Shown here: in pieces, positions 8,118 through 17,229 of the stretch | Numbering within the stretch: the stretch's first letter is position 1 | How the letters are laid out: each line of letters opens with the position of its first letter | NCBI RefSeq assembly: GCF_014640315.1 | Contig: NZ_BMGS01000006.1 | Span: 62,001 to 126,000 of the forward strand | Source: Hymenobacter glacieicola | GTDB lineage: Bacteria > Bacteroidota > Bacteroidia > Cytophagales > Hymenobacteraceae | Length of the DNA: 64,000 bases | Direction: 5' to 3' | The notes under the pieces: generated by a model | The model's database searches: none | Seen by the model: only the letters and a program-made list of their open reading frames with translations | Told to the model about the DNA's origin: nothing | Made by a program: the position numbers and the translations under genes

Positions 8118-9074
8118 CTACAACGTACGGGGCAGGTGCTGCACGAAGCTAACCACCGCCTGCCGAAACCGCAGCGGCTGCTCCAGAAAGGAGTAGTGCT
8201 TGCCCGGCAGCACGACCACCTGCTGCCTCAGGAACCGGAACGACTGCGGCGTGGCGCCCGTGGTGCGGTCGTCTTGGCCCGCAATAATCAGCGTAGGCAT
8301 GGTAAGCTGGGCCGTGCCGGGCACGTAGTCCCGGCCGTAATCGGGCAGGCGGCCGCTGAACACTTGGGTAGCAAAGTCCTGGTTGGTGGGCACCGCGCGG
8401 GCGGCGTGGCTGGCGCGGGCGGCCAAGGAATCGGCCGAGTACTGGAGCTGATAGGCCAGTTTCTTCTGCTGCAACGCGCCCATCACCAGGCCAAAGCGCT
8501 GCATCATCGGGATATTCGGGTTGGGCTGCTCGGTGGGGGGTAGCAGGGAGGTACCGTACTGCAACATGCTTTCCAGCGAGGCCGTGGGGTTCAGCACGCT
8601 ATTCACCAGCACCAGCGCCTGCACCCGCTGCGGGTATTGGGTGGCGTAGGCCGTGGCAATGGTGCCCCCAAAGGAGTGCGCCAGCACTACCCACTTCTCT
8701 AGGCCCAAGTGCTGGCGCAGCTCTTCCAAATCCTGCACCATGCGCGCCATCGAGTAGTTTTTGCGCGGCGAGCTGGCCGAGCGCCCACTACCCCGCTGGT
8801 CGAAGTAGATCATGCGCAAGTCACTTTCCAGTCGGTTGCCGCCCAGCTTCTCAAAGGAATAGCTGCCCGCGCCCGGTCCGCCATGCACAAACACGCACGG
8901 CGTACCCCGGCCCGCCACCTGCACAAATAGCCGCACCGAGTCGGAGGTGAGCAGGGTGGTAGCGCCGTTGGTGAGTGTGGTCGGTTTGCTTTGCGCCCAG
9001 GCGTGACCTAGGCTGGTCAGGAGCAGCAAGCAGGCGAGTAGCGCGGAGAATGGACGGAAGCGGGGGCTGGTCAT
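8118..9074 (-). CDS. Exported alpha/beta hydrolase, proline iminopeptidase-like (S33)
   Basis: 318 residues. The signal peptide ends near HAWAQ (residue 28). The hydrolase core has the oxyanion motif HGGPG (64-68), FDQRGSGRS (91-99) and the nucleophile elbow AHSFGG with Ser134. The acid lies in IIAGQDDRTT and the histidine in LPGKHYSF near the C-terminus. HGGPG plus DQRGSGRS is typical of prolyl aminopeptidases of clan S33 and related esterases. Export to the periplasm and fusion into an operon with a sensor kinase suggest it processes the signal, or an envelope peptide or ester, but that is inference. A 12-base inverted repeat sits just upstream at 9086-9128. Confidence 0.88.
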   Translation of the reverse strand: MTSPRFRPFSALLACLLLLTSLGHAWAQSKPTTLTNGATTLLTSDSVRLFVQVAGRGTPCVFVHGGPGAGSYSFEKLGGNRLESDLRMIYFDQRGSGRSASSPRKNYSMARMVQDLEELRQHLGLEKWVVLAHSFGGTIATAYATQYPQRVQALVLVNSVLNPTASLESMLQYGTSLLPPTEQPNPNIPMMQRFGLVMGALQQKKLAYQLQYSADSLAARASHAARAVPTNQDFATQVFSGRLPDYGRDYVPGTAQLTMPTLIIAGQDDRTTGATPQSFRFLRQQVVVLPGKHYSFLEQPLRFRQAVVSFVQHLPRTL

Positions 9075-9085
9075 GGGAGAGGAGG

Positions 9086-9128
9086 TAGGAGGTTTGAGAC
9101 TAGGGTGATAACTGGTTCAAACCTCCTA
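9086..9128. promoter_or_regulatory. Inverted repeat upstream of the hydrolase-HK2 operon
   Basis: TAGGAGGTTTGA (9086-9097) and TCAAACCTCCTA (9117-9128) are perfect complements separated by 19 bases. It begins 11 bases upstream of the hydrolase start codon. It is unlike the dispersed repeat families here, so an operator or a 5'-UTR hairpin for this operon is plausible. Confidence 0.5.
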
Positions 9129-9223
9129 AAAACGCTCTATTACTACCAGCGCAATCCGGGCGAAACGCACCCAGAGCGGGGCGAAGCAGGAGAAAGGGCA
9201 AGGTCAAAAGCAAGCCTCCAGAC

Positions 9224-9303
9224 CTGTCATTCCGAGCGGATCGAGGAATCTGGGTTATCCGCAAGAGGCCAACCCAGATTCCTCGCTCCGCTCGGAATGA
9301 CAG
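9224..9303. repeat. Palindromic repeat, family D (D1)
   Basis: Left arm begins CTGTCATTCCGAGCGGATCG and runs into GAGGAATCTGGGTT; right arm is AACCCAGATTCCTCGCTCCG then CTCGGAATGACAG. The loop is about 14 bases. It shares the GTCAT-C-GAG start with family A but has a different core (GGAATCT instead of GAAGCATCT). Confidence 0.8.
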
Positions 9304-9323
9304 TTTTAGTATCTATTCTATTA

Positions 9324-9371
9324 CCAAAAAAAGCCCAGGCATCAAGCGTTGCCGCCTGACACCCGGGCTTC
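9324..9371 (-). terminator. Rho-independent terminator after leuB
   Basis: On the minus strand AAGCCCGGGTGTCAGG pairs with CCTGATGCCTGGGCTT-like sequence and ends in a run of seven T. It lies 24 bases past the leuB stop and probably ends the ilv-leu cluster. Confidence 0.8.
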
Positions 9372-9394
9372 ACCAACCCACCCCTGGGTGTAGC

Positions 9395-10519
9395 TTAAAT
9401 AATGGTGCTCATGCCGAGCTTGATGTTGTTGCGGTGCACCTCACAGTCGGCAATATCCAGCACGCTGTAGGCAATGAAGTTGCCCACCTGCTCGGTGGTG
9501 TAGAGCGTGGTCGGGTTCAGTTCTGGCGTTACTACCCCTTGGTCGAGAGCGTGTTGCACGGCGTCGCGCACGCAGTCGGCTTCCTCCTGGAGGTGGAAAT
9601 GGTCGAGGAGCATGGCAGCTGAGAGGATGGTGGCAATGGGGTTGGCAATGCCTTTGCCCTTGGCCTGGGGGTAGGAGCCGTGAATGGGCTCGAACAGCGC
9701 CGCCCCGTCACCCACGGAGGCCGACGGCAGCAGGCCTAGCGAGCCGGCAATAACTGAGGCTTCATCCGAAATAATGTCGCCAAACATGTTTTCCGTCAGG
9801 ATAACATCGAACTGCTTGGGGTTGAGGATGATTTGCATGGCCGCATTGTCCACGAACAGGTAGTCGAGGGCTACGCTGGGGTACTCGGGGGCAATGCTCT
9901 GCACGGTTTCGCGCCAGAGGCGGGAGGTTTCCAGCACGTTGGCCTTATCGACGAGCGTGACTTTGTGGCGGCGCGTTTCGGCCGCTTTAAAGGCCCGGTG
10001 CGCAATGCGCAGGATTTCGTCGCGGTGGTAGGTACAGTGGTCGTAGGCGCTGGCGCGGTCCTCGCTACGGCCTTTCTCCCCGAAGTAGATGCCGCCGGTC
10101 AGCTCCCGGAAAATCAGAATGTCGGTACCCTGAATCCGCTCGGCTTTCAGCGGGGAATGCGCCAGCAGCTGGTCGTAGGCCGTAATGGGGCGGATATTAG
10201 CGTAGAGGCCTAGGGCCTTGCGCAACCCCAGCAGCCCCTGCTCGGGGCGCACTTTGGCGGTGGGGTCGTTGTCGTACTTGGGGTCCCCGATGGCACCGAG
10301 CAGCACCGCATCGGCCTGGCGGCAGGCCTGCAGGGTAGCCTCGGGTAGGGGCGAGCCGGTGGCATCGATGGCGCAGGCTCCCATCAATTGGTAGTCGAAG
10401 GTAAACTCATGCCCGAAACGGCTGGATACGGCCCGCAGCACACGCACGGCCTCGCTGCACACCTCGGGGCCAATCCCGTCGCCGGGCAACACCACAATCC
10501 GTTTGCTTAAAATATCCAT
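9395..10519 (-). CDS. leuB: 3-isopropylmalate dehydrogenase
   Basis: 374 residues, normal for the family. It oxidises and decarboxylates 3-isopropylmalate with NAD to 2-oxoisocaproate, the third step of leucine synthesis. Visible signatures are the N-terminal [14 protein letters not shown], the substrate-binding helix with [22 protein letters not shown], the active-site [13 protein letters not shown] (Lys of KAN) and the metal-binding [23 protein letters not shown] and [18 protein letters not shown] bind NAD; the Glu-Pro-Ile-His-Gly motif is diagnostic. It overlaps leuD by 13 bases, implying translational coupling, and is the last gene of the cluster. Confidence 0.97.
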   Translation of the reverse strand: MDILSKRIVVLPGDGIGPEVCSEAVRVLRAVSSRFGHEFTFDYQLMGACAIDATGSPLPEATLQACRQADAVLLGAIGDPKYDNDPTAKVRPEQGLLGLRKALGLYANIRPITAYDQLLAHSPLKAERIQGTDILIFRELTGGIYFGEKGRSEDRASAYDHCTYHRDEILRIAHRAFKAAETRRHKVTLVDKANVLETSRLWRETVQSIAPEYPSVALDYLFVDNAAMQIILNPKQFDVILTENMFGDIISDEASVIAGSLGLLPSASVGDGAALFEPIHGSYPQAKGKGIANPIATILSAAMLLDHFHLQEEADCVRDAVQHALDQGVVTPELNPTTLYTTEQVGNFIAYSVLDIADCEVHRNNIKLGMSTII

Positions 10520-11106
10520 GACCGTTGTTGTTCGTAGGCCGTAATGGCCGCCTCCTGGCTAATGAGAAAATCGATGTCGTCGTACCCGTTGAGCAGGCAT
10601 TCTTTCTTGTAAGGATCCAGCCCGAAATGAATGGCCTGAGCCCAACCCGGCACCGTGAGCGTCTGGGCCCGCAAATCCACCGTCAGCGTGGCCTGCGCAT
10701 CCTCTGCTACCACCTCAAACAAGCCCTGCAGCACCTCGTCCGACACTTGCAGCGGCAGCAGCCCCGTGTTCAGGGCATTGCCCCGGAAAATATCGGCGAA
10801 GTAGCTGCTGATAACCACCCGAAAACCAGCGTCGGCCAATGCCCAGGCGGCGTGCTCCCGGCTCGAGCCGCACCCGAAATTCTTGCCGGCCAGCAAAATC
10901 TGGTGGCCCAGGTAGCGGGCATCGTTCAGCACGAAATCCGCCTTAGGCTGCCCATCAGCGGCGTAGCGCCAGTCGGCAAACAGGTTTGCACCGAATCCTG
11001 CGCGGGTCGTCGCCTTCAGAAAGCGCGCCGGGATAATCTGGTCGGTATCCACATTTTCTATCGGAAGCGGCACCACGCCGGAGCGTAGCGTCTGGAATTT
11101 TTCCAT
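10507..11106 (-). CDS. leuD: 3-isopropylmalate dehydratase small subunit
   Basis: 199 residues, typical length. It is the swivelling subunit that joins LeuC to isomerise 2- to 3-isopropylmalate. Key segments are [14 protein letters not shown] near the N-terminus, the substrate loop [12 protein letters not shown] (about 78-89) and GCGSSR, the conserved glycine-serine turn. [21 protein letters not shown] is the conserved region after the loop. It overlaps leuB by 13 bases, while a 254-base gap with repeats separates it from leuC, an unusual split for two subunits needed in equal amounts. Confidence 0.96.
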   Translation of the reverse strand: MEKFQTLRSGVVPLPIENVDTDQIIPARFLKATTRAGFGANLFADWRYAADGQPKADFVLNDARYLGHQILLAGKNFGCGSSREHAAWALADAGFRVVISSYFADIFRGNALNTGLLPLQVSDEVLQGLFEVVAEDAQATLTVDLRAQTLTVPGWAQAIHFGLDPYKKECLLNGYDDIDFLISQEAAITAYEQQRSWIF

Positions 11107-11132
11107 GGGAGTAGGGAAATTAACTATTACTG

Positions 11133-11336
11133 AACGTCATGCTGAGCTTGCCGAAGCATCTTTCCCGCTTCGTTGCAGGTGTCTGTTCACTAGCCCAGGG
11201 TTTAAATCCTGGGCTATGGAGCGGTGACGTTGCTAGGCCAATTGAGTTAGCCAGCGGAAGAGATGCTTCGGCAAGCTCAGCAGGCCAGTTAGTGTGGCAA
11301 CGTCAGCACGCGAGATGTCTCGACAAGCTCGACAGG
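11133..11336. repeat. Family A repeat with embedded family B palindrome in the leuC-leuD gap (A4, B1)
   Basis: The left arm AACGTCATGCTGAGCTTGCC runs into GAAGCATCT, and AGATGCTTCGGCAAGCTCAG forms the right arm near 11260-11280. Within the loop lies family B, TAGCCCAGGGTTTAAA followed by TCCTGGGCTATGGAGC (11192-11222). The same family B unit recurs at 17046-17078. A further GAGATGTCTCGACAAGCTCG half copy closes the block. Confidence 0.75.
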
Positions 11337-11360
11337 ACGTTCTGTTTGGTCGTTCTGAAT

Positions 11361-12758
11361 CTAATTCACATACTGCGTGATGTCCACCAACCGGCCTTCC
11401 ACGGCGGTAATGGCGGCTACCAGGGGGCTGGCTAGCAGGGTGCGGGCTCCCGGGCCCTGGCGGCCTTCGAAGTTGCGGTTGGAGGTAGACACGCAGTAGG
11501 CGCCGGCCGGAATCTTGTCGTCGTTCATGGCCAGACAGGCGCTGCAGCCTGGTTCGCGCAGCTCGAAGCCGGCGTCGGCCAGCACTTTGTCGAGGCCTTC
11601 GGCAATGGCCTGCTGCTCTACCTGTTTGGAGCCCGGCACGATGATGGCCTCCACGTGGGCGGCCTTGCGCTTGCCCCGCACGTAGGCCGCCACGGTGCGC
11701 AAATCCTCAATGCGCGAGTTGGTGCAGCTGCCAATAAACACGTAGTTGATTTTCTTGCCCAGCAGCGACTCGCCCGGCTGGAACCCCATATAGCGCAACG
11801 ACTTATCGAAGCTAGTAGCCTCGCTACCCCCGTTAAGCACCGGAATGCTGGCCGACAGCGGAATGCCCATGCCGGGGTTGGTACCGTAGGTAATCATGGG
11901 CTGAATGGCCCCGGCATCGAACTGCAGCTCGGCATCAAACTGGGCGTCCTCGTCCGAATACAGCGTCTGCCAGTAGACCACGGCCCGGTCCCAATTCTCC
12001 CCCTGGGGCGCAAATCGGCGGCCTTGTAGGTAATCAAAGGTGGTAGCATCTGGGGCAATGAGGCCGCCGCGGGCGCCCATTTCGATGCTCATATTGCAGA
12101 CCGTCATGCGGCCTTCCATGCTCAGGCCCCGGATGGCGCTGCCGGCGTACTCCACGAAGTAGCCCGTGGCCCCGCCCGTGCCCAGCTGGGAAATGACGTA
12201 GAGAATCAAATCCTTGGCCGTGACGCCGGGCCGCAGCTCCCCGTCGAGGGTGATGCGCATGCGCTTGGGCTTATCCAGCAGCAGGCACTGCGAGGCCATG
12301 ACCTGCGTCACCTGGCTGGTGCCAATGCCAAAGGCAATGGTCCCGAAGGCGCCGTGAGTGGAGGTGTGCGAGTCGCCGCAGACCATGGTCAGGCCCGGCT
12401 GCGTGATGCCCAGTTCCGGCCCAATCACGTGCACGATGCCCTGGTACGGGTGGCCCAGACCATACAGCTCCACGCCAAACTTAGCGCAGTTCTCGGTGAG
12501 CTTATCCACCTGGGAGCGGGACAGCGGGTCCTGAATCGGCTGGTTTTGGTGGCGGGTAGGTACGTTGTGGTCGGCCGTGGCCACAATTTGCTCTGGGCGG
12601 CGCAGCGTAAGGCCGCGGGCCGTCAGCTCGTCAAACGCCTGCGGGCTGGTGACTTCGTGAATCAGGTGGCGGTCGATGTAAAACACGGTGAGGCCACCGG
12701 CCACTTCGCGCACCACGTGCGCGTCCCAGATTTTATCGAATAAGGTCTTGGATGACAT
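11361..12758 (-). CDS. leuC: 3-isopropylmalate dehydratase large subunit
   Basis: 465 residues from the ATG at 12758 ([16 protein letters not shown]); a longer in-frame start at 12857 would run through a repeat and is rejected. It is the aconitase-type [4Fe-4S] subunit. Cluster ligands are in [11 protein letters not shown] and in the [11 protein letters not shown] segment, and the substrate-binding [14 protein letters not shown] lies about 140-155. [18 protein letters not shown] is the conserved C-terminal motif. It acts with LeuD. The gap upstream to leuA (199 bases) is filled by nested repeats. Confidence 0.97.
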   Translation of the reverse strand: MSSKTLFDKIWDAHVVREVAGGLTVFYIDRHLIHEVTSPQAFDELTARGLTLRRPEQIVATADHNVPTRHQNQPIQDPLSRSQVDKLTENCAKFGVELYGLGHPYQGIVHVIGPELGITQPGLTMVCGDSHTSTHGAFGTIAFGIGTSQVTQVMASQCLLLDKPKRMRITLDGELRPGVTAKDLILYVISQLGTGGATGYFVEYAGSAIRGLSMEGRMTVCNMSIEMGARGGLIAPDATTFDYLQGRRFAPQGENWDRAVVYWQTLYSDEDAQFDAELQFDAGAIQPMITYGTNPGMGIPLSASIPVLNGGSEATSFDKSLRYMGFQPGESLLGKKINYVFIGSCTNSRIEDLRTVAAYVRGKRKAAHVEAIIVPGSKQVEQQAIAEGLDKVLADAGFELREPGCSACLAMNDDKIPAGAYCVSTSNRNFEGRQGPGARTLLASPLVAAITAVEGRLVDITQYVN

Positions 12759-12796
12759 GGGGGAGGGGTGGGAATTTTGAACGTCAGATGTTGGGC

Positions 12797-12956
12797 TGTA
12801 GGGACGCGTATTCGCGTCTGCTGCGTGCTGACGTTGGCCCGTGTAGAGACGCAACATCTTGCGTCTCGGCGTTGCTGATGTTGTTTATTTAGGCTGTTCC
12901 AGGCCAGTCGTTCTGCCGTGAGACGCAACATATTGCGTCTCTACACGGGCCAACCT
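12797..12956. repeat. Nested family C palindromes in the leuA-leuC gap (C3-C5)
   Basis: Three family C palindromes occur: a variant GGGACGCGTATTCGCGTC near 12802, C4 at 12846-12867 and C5 at 12920-12941. C4 and C5 are themselves flanked by TTGGCCCGTGTA (from 12834) and TACACGGGCCAA (ending 12953), making a larger hairpin. C4 continues with GGCGTTGCTGATGTTGTTTA, the same extension seen after C6 and C8. Confidence 0.8.
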
Positions 12957-12957
12957 A

Positions 12958-14124
12958 CTACCCCACCGTCACTAGCTGTTCCTGCTCCACCATCACGTGC
13001 AAGTCCTCGTCTACCACCTCTTTTTGGCGGTCGGCGAGGACTAGGAAGGAGGCGTAGGCCTTGTTGAGGGCGGTGCGGTCGAAGTCGTAGCCGATTTTCT
13101 GGAGGCGGTAAGCCAGGGCGGCGCGGCCGGAGCGGGCCGTCAGCACAATGGCCGAGTCGGGCATGCCCACTTCGTGCGGGTCGATGATTTCGTAGGTTTC
13201 GCGGTGCTTGATGACGCCGTCCTGGTGAATGCCGCTGGAGTGCGAAAACGCGTTGGCGCCCACAATGGCCTTGTTCGGCTGCACCGGCATGCTCATCAGG
13301 TGCGACACCATAGCCGAAGTTTCGGCCAGCAGCTTGGTGTTGATGCCCGTCTCAAAGTTGAGGTAAGGGTGTTGGCGCAGCACCATCACGGCTTCTTCCA
13401 GGGCCGTGTTGCCGGCCCGCTCGCCCACCCCGTTGATGGTGCACTCTACCTGCCGGGCGCCGCCCAACACGCCCGCAATGGAGTTGGCCGTAGCCATGCC
13501 CAGGTCGTTGTGACAGTGAGTAGAAAGGCGCACGTGCTCAATGCCGCGCACGTTATCGGCCAGGTACTTAATCTTAGCCCCGTATTCACTCGGCAGGCAG
13601 TAGCCAGTAGTATCGGGGATGTTGAGCACGGTGGCGCCGGCCCGGATGGCGGCCTCACAGACGCGGGCCAGAAACTCGTTGTCGGTGCGGCCGGCGTCTT
13701 CGGTGTAAAACTCCACGTCCTCCACGAACGATTTCGCCAGCTTCACGGCTGCCACGGCCCGCTCCAGCACTTTCTCGGGGGTAGTGCACAGCTTGAATCG
13801 GATATGAGAATCGGAAGTACCAATGCCGGTGTGAATGCGCGGGTGCCGGGCCGATTTCAACGCCTCGGCGGCCGTAACAATATCGTTTTCCACAGCCCGG
13901 GAGAGGCCACAGACGGTAGCGTGACGCGTTTGAGCCGCAATTGCTGCTACCGCCGCAAAGTCGCCCGGACTCGACACCGGAAAACCGGCCTCAATCACAT
14001 CTACGCCGAGTAGCTCCAGCTGGCGGGCAATCAGCAGTTTCTCGTCCCGGTTCAGCTTGCAGCCCGGCACCTGTTCCCCGTCGCGCAGGGTCGTGTCGAA
14101 GATGTGGATTTTCTGAGTTGCCAT
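12958..14124 (-). CDS. leuA: 2-isopropylmalate synthase, short form
   Basis: 388 residues. It condenses 2-oxoisovalerate with acetyl-CoA, the committing step of leucine synthesis. The TIM-barrel signatures are [13 protein letters not shown] (9-21), [13 protein letters not shown], the metal-binding [13 protein letters not shown] and NGVGERAGN, and SGIHQDG in the linker. The protein stops soon after the linker region: the usual enzyme is about 510 residues with a C-terminal leucine-binding regulatory domain, which is absent here. The last coding bases run directly into the repeat-filled gap. Homocitrate synthase or citramalate synthase are possible alternatives for a short protein, but the location between ilvA and leuC favours LeuA. 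Confidence 0.92.
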   Translation of the reverse strand: MATQKIHIFDTTLRDGEQVPGCKLNRDEKLLIARQLELLGVDVIEAGFPVSSPGDFAAVAAIAAQTRHATVCGLSRAVENDIVTAAEALKSARHPRIHTGIGTSDSHIRFKLCTTPEKVLERAVAAVKLAKSFVEDVEFYTEDAGRTDNEFLARVCEAAIRAGATVLNIPDTTGYCLPSEYGAKIKYLADNVRGIEHVRLSTHCHNDLGMATANSIAGVLGGARQVECTINGVGERAGNTALEEAVMVLRQHPYLNFETGINTKLLAETSAMVSHLMSMPVQPNKAIVGANAFSHSSGIHQDGVIKHRETYEIIDPHEVGMPDSAIVLTARSGRAALAYRLQKIGYDFDRTALNKAYASFLVLADRQKEVVDEDLHVMVEQEQLVTVG

Positions 14125-14301
14125 GTCTCTAGGGTTCAGTCAGCGCAAAATGCTGCCCGCAAGAACACGGCTTGGGCGTCAGAGTGAAAACGGGTTGGTG
14201 ATAGGCTTACTATTTCTAAAAGTTGATTTTTGTTTTATAAGTTGCTGATATAAAGATAATTGAAGCAAGTGTAAATACAGCGGCAAAGCTCTAAAGAACG
14301 A

Positions 14302-14476
14302 AGCTCCCCTCCTCAGATGAGGAGGGGTTGGGGGTGGTTGATGATGTAGGGACAATTGCTGGCCCTAGTTCGCCTCACCCCTAGCCCCTCTCCAGGGGGA
14401 GAGGGGAACTAGCTCTAGTAGTCGTTCTACTGCCCATCAACCACCCCCAGCCCCTCCTCATCTGAGGAGGGGAGCT
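14302..14476. repeat. Large palindromic repeat, family E, in the ilvA-leuA gap (E1)
   Basis: Arms of about 40 bases (14302-14341 and 14435-14476) contain CTCCTCAGATGAGGAGGGG and GTTGGGGGTGGTTGATG with their complements. Inside is a second hairpin, CCCCTAGCCCCTCTCC against GGAGAGGGG. The rest of this 382-base gap (14125-14301) is AT-rich, probably the leuA 5' region; no leader peptide was found there. Confidence 0.8.
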
Positions 14477-14506
14477 AGTTTTCTAGCTTCTAATTCTAGT
14501 ACGTGC

Positions 14507-15784
14507 TTACACCAGCAAGCTCAGGAAATCCTGCTTGCCGTTGAGGTATTCGTAGCCGAAGCCCTCGGCGGCCATGCGCAGCTGGATGCCCTCGATGTCG
14601 TGGGGGCGCTGGACTTCGAGGCCGATGAAGACGGGGCCTTTTTCCTTGTTGTTCTTCTTGATGTACTGGAACTGGATGATGTCGTCGCCCTCGCCCTCGC
14701 GCAGAACGTGGTTGACGAAGCGGCGCAGGGCGCCGGGCTTCTGGTTGAAGGTGACCAGGAAGTAGTGCTTGCGGCCCTGGTGGCGCATGGCCCGCTCCTT
14801 GATGTCCTCCATGCGGGTGATGTCGTTGTTGGAGCCGCTGAGCACGCACACCACCGTTTTGCCCCGGATCTGGTCGGCGTACTGGTGCAGGGCCGAGATG
14901 CTGAGCGTACCAGCCGGCTCCAGCACAATGCCTTCCTCGTTGTACATCTTCAGCAGGTCCTCGCACACCTGGCCTTCCGGCACCAGGGCTACCTCGTCCA
15001 GCAGCTCCCGACACAGCTCAAACGTCAGTTCGCCGGGGCACTTCACGGCCGCGCCGTCTACGAAGCTCTCAATGTGCTCCAGGGGCTGCCGTAGGCCAGT
15101 CTGGATGGCGCGCTGCATGGAAGGCGCGCCGAGCGGTTGCACGCCAATGAGCTTGGTGTGCGGACTCAGCTGCCGAAACACGCTGCCCACCCCCGAGGCC
15201 AGGCCCCCGCCGCCAATCGGCATAAAGCAGTAGTCAATGGAGGCCGGCGCGTCGCGCAGAATCTCCAGGCCCACGGTGGCTTGGCCTTCCACAATGGCCA
15301 AGTCGTCGAAGGGGTGCACGAAGGTGCTGCCGCGCTGGTTGCAGAAGTCTTTCGCGGCCTGGTAGGTATCATCGAAGGTAGCCCCCGTGAGGACGACTTC
15401 TACCTGATCTTTCCCGAACAAGCGTACTTTGTTTACCTTCTGGGCCGGGGTTTGGGCGGGCATGAAGATGTGGCCGCGGATGCCCAGCAGCTGGCAGGCA
15501 TAGGCTACCCCCTGGGCGTGGTTGCCGGCGCTAGCGCACACTACCGCCCGCTGTTGCTGCTCCCGGCTCAGGCCGGCCATCTTGTTATACGCCCCCCGGA
15601 TTTTGTAGGAACGCACCACCTGCAAATCCTCGCGCTTCAGGTACACCTGCGCCCCGTACGCCTCCGATAGGCCCAGGTTGTGCTGCAGCAGCGTGTTGTA
15701 AATAACGCCGTCCAGCGTGCGCGCCGCCCGTTCCACGTTTTCCAGCCGCACGGTGGGGGCGGAGGTTAAAGTATCTGATTCCAT
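14507..15784 (-). CDS. ilvA: Threonine ammonia-lyase (threonine dehydratase), biosynthetic
   Basis: 425 residues from the ATG at 15784 (MESDTLTSAP); an upstream in-frame start at 15841 lies within a repeat. It deaminates threonine to 2-oxobutyrate for isoleucine. The PLP lysine is Lys61 in SYKIRGAYNKM. SAGNHAQGVAYA binds substrate, GGGGLASGVGS is the phosphate-binding glycine loop, and VCVLSGSNND closes the catalytic domain. The C-terminal 80-90 residues (REGEGDDIIQFQYIKKNNKEKGPVFIGLE) form one ACT-like regulatory domain, as in the short single-ACT forms, allowing isoleucine feedback. It lies 140 bases after ilvC. Confidence 0.95.
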   Translation of the reverse strand: MESDTLTSAPTVRLENVERAARTLDGVIYNTLLQHNLGLSEAYGAQVYLKREDLQVVRSYKIRGAYNKMAGLSREQQQRAVVCASAGNHAQGVAYACQLLGIRGHIFMPAQTPAQKVNKVRLFGKDQVEVVLTGATFDDTYQAAKDFCNQRGSTFVHPFDDLAIVEGQATVGLEILRDAPASIDYCFMPIGGGGLASGVGSVFRQLSPHTKLIGVQPLGAPSMQRAIQTGLRQPLEHIESFVDGAAVKCPGELTFELCRELLDEVALVPEGQVCEDLLKMYNEEGIVLEPAGTLSISALHQYADQIRGKTVVCVLSGSNNDITRMEDIKERAMRHQGRKHYFLVTFNQKPGALRRFVNHVLREGEGDDIIQFQYIKKNNKEKGPVFIGLEVQRPHDIEGIQLRMAAEGFGYEYLNGKQDFLSLLV

Positions 15785-15810
15785 AGGAAATAGGTTGTCA
15801 GCAATAAAAG

Positions 15811-15917
15811 TGAACGTCATGCAGAGGCGGAGCCGAAGCATCTCGCGTGCAGTCGTCTGGTTTACTACCTATCATCAGCACGCGAGATGCTTCGGCTCCG
15901 CCTCTGCATGACGTTCA
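15811..15917. repeat. Palindromic repeat, family A (A5), in the ilvC-ilvA gap
   Basis: Near-perfect arms TGAACGTCATGCAGAGGCGG and CCGCCTCTGCATGACGTTCA, continuing through AGCCGAAGCATCTCGCG and its complement. The loop is about 30 bases. It fills nearly the whole 140-base gap. Confidence 0.85.
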
Positions 15918-15924
15918 GGAAGAT

Positions 15925-16998
15925 TTAAGGGGCGCTTAGCTCCTCTACTTTCTCGGTGGCTTTGGAGCGCAGCTCGCGCACGGTGGCGCCGGTTTGCCAC
16001 AGCTCCGAGTCGCGCACTTCTTTCAGCTCGGCTTCCAATTCCTGGCGGTAGCCGGGGGTAGAGCCGCGCTGAATGGTGCGGGCGGCTTCGGCGCCGGAGG
16101 CTACGCTGTCGTAGAGTTCGTTGAGCACGGGCAGGGTAGCCTCGCGGAAGCGGCCTTTCCAGTCGAGGGCGCCGCGCTGGGCCGTGACGGAGCAGTTGCT
16201 GAACATCCAGTCCATGCCGTTTTCGCCCACCAGCGGCACCAGGCTCTGGGTGAGTTCTTCTACCGTTTCGTTGAACGCCTCGGAAGGGGAGTGCCCGCGC
16301 TGGCGCAGCACCTGGTACTGAGCCTCGATGATGCCGGCCAGGGCCCCCATGAGCACGCCCCGCTCGCCGGTAAGGTCGGAGTACACCTCGCGCTTGAAGT
16401 CCGTTTCGAACAGGTAGCCCGAGCCGACCCCGATGCCCAGGGCAATGGCCTTGTCGTAGGCGTGGCCGGTCGCGTCCTGGTACACGGCAAACGAGGAGTT
16501 CAGGCCCCCGCCGGCCACAAACAGGCGGCGCAGGCTAGTACCGCTCCCCTTCGGGGCCACCAGCACCACATCCACGTCGGCGGGCGGCACGATGCCGGTT
16601 TGGTCGTTGAACGTGATGCCGAAGCCGTGGGAGAAGTACAGGGTTTTGCCGGGCGTCAGCTTGGCTTTGAGGGTGGGCCACACCGCAATCTGGCCGGCGT
16701 CGGAGAGCAGGTTGGCAATGATGGTGCCCCGCTCGGCGGCTTCCTCAATGTCGAACAGGGTTTCGCCTTCCACCCAACCATCGGCTTCGGCCTTGCTCCA
16801 GGACGCGGAGTCGCGGCGCTGCCCGATGATGACGTGGAAGCCATTGTCGCGCAGGTTTAGGGCCTGGCCGGGGCCCTGTACCCCGTAGCCAATCACGGCA
16901 ATGGTTTCGTTTTGCAGAATGGCGCGGGCTTTATCCAGGGGAAATTCGTCGCGGGTGACTACGTGCTCTTCTACGCCGCCAAAGTTGATGGTTGCCAT
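15925..16998 (-). CDS. ilvC: Ketol-acid reductoisomerase (NADP(+))
   Basis: 357 residues from the ATG at 16998 (MATINFGGVEEHVV); an in-frame start at 17046 begins inside a family B repeat. It isomerises and reduces acetolactate and acetohydroxybutyrate. The Rossmann motif is IGYGVQGPGQALNLRDNG, followed by VIIGQRRDSASW whose arginines suggest NADPH use. Later segments are VVLVAPKGSGTSLRRLF, DLTGERGVLMGALAG (metal-binding region) and EAFNETVEELTQ. It is a class I-type enzyme with one C-terminal knotted domain. It is separated from ilvN by 231 bases of repeats. Confidence 0.95.
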   Translation of the reverse strand: MATINFGGVEEHVVTRDEFPLDKARAILQNETIAVIGYGVQGPGQALNLRDNGFHVIIGQRRDSASWSKAEADGWVEGETLFDIEEAAERGTIIANLLSDAGQIAVWPTLKAKLTPGKTLYFSHGFGITFNDQTGIVPPADVDVVLVAPKGSGTSLRRLFVAGGGLNSSFAVYQDATGHAYDKAIALGIGVGSGYLFETDFKREVYSDLTGERGVLMGALAGIIEAQYQVLRQRGHSPSEAFNETVEELTQSLVPLVGENGMDWMFSNCSVTAQRGALDWKGRFREATLPVLNELYDSVASGAEAARTIQRGSTPGYRQELEAELKEVRDSELWQTGATVRELRSKATEKVEELSAP

Positions 16999-17042
16999 GA
17001 TGTTGGGTATTGGGTTGGAAGATGAATTTGTGTAGTTGCTAT

Positions 17043-17078
17043 TCACTAGCCCAGGGTTTAAACCCTGGGCTATGGAGC
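17043..17078. repeat. Palindrome, family B (B2)
   Basis: CTAGCCCAGGGTTTAAACCC followed by TGGGCTATGGAGCCGG. It matches the unit inside the leuC-leuD gap (near 11190) almost base for base, including the flanking TTCACTAG and TGGAGC. Confidence 0.75.
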
Positions 17079-17097
17079 CGGTCTTTGTGTTTTCAGG

Positions 17098-17204
17098 CGG
17101 TCATGCTGAGCGGAGCCGAAGCATCTCTATCTCTGACTAATTACAAGGCCTCGCACCGACTCAATGAAGCGGTAGAGATGCTTCGACAAGCTCAGCATGA
17201 CGGT
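17098..17204. repeat. Palindromic repeat, family A (A6), in the ilvN-ilvC gap
   Basis: Left arm GGTCATGCTGAGCGGAGCCG then AAGCATCTCTA; right arm TAGAGATGCTTCGACAAGCT then CAGCATGACGG. The two arms differ in the middle (GGAGCC versus TTGTCG), as if recombined from two different copies. Confidence 0.8.
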
Positions 17205-17229
17205 CTTTCGGTAGTAAGTAGTAAATAGC

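Noticed and set aside
14125..14301. Second leader peptide upstream of leuA
   Set aside because: I looked for a short Leu-rich frame with terminator; there is no ATG in this segment on the minus strand and no alternative stems.
1681..15917. CRISPR array suggested by recurrent 30-base repeats
   Set aside because: The copies are palindromic, far apart and unevenly spaced, without regular spacers or cas genes.
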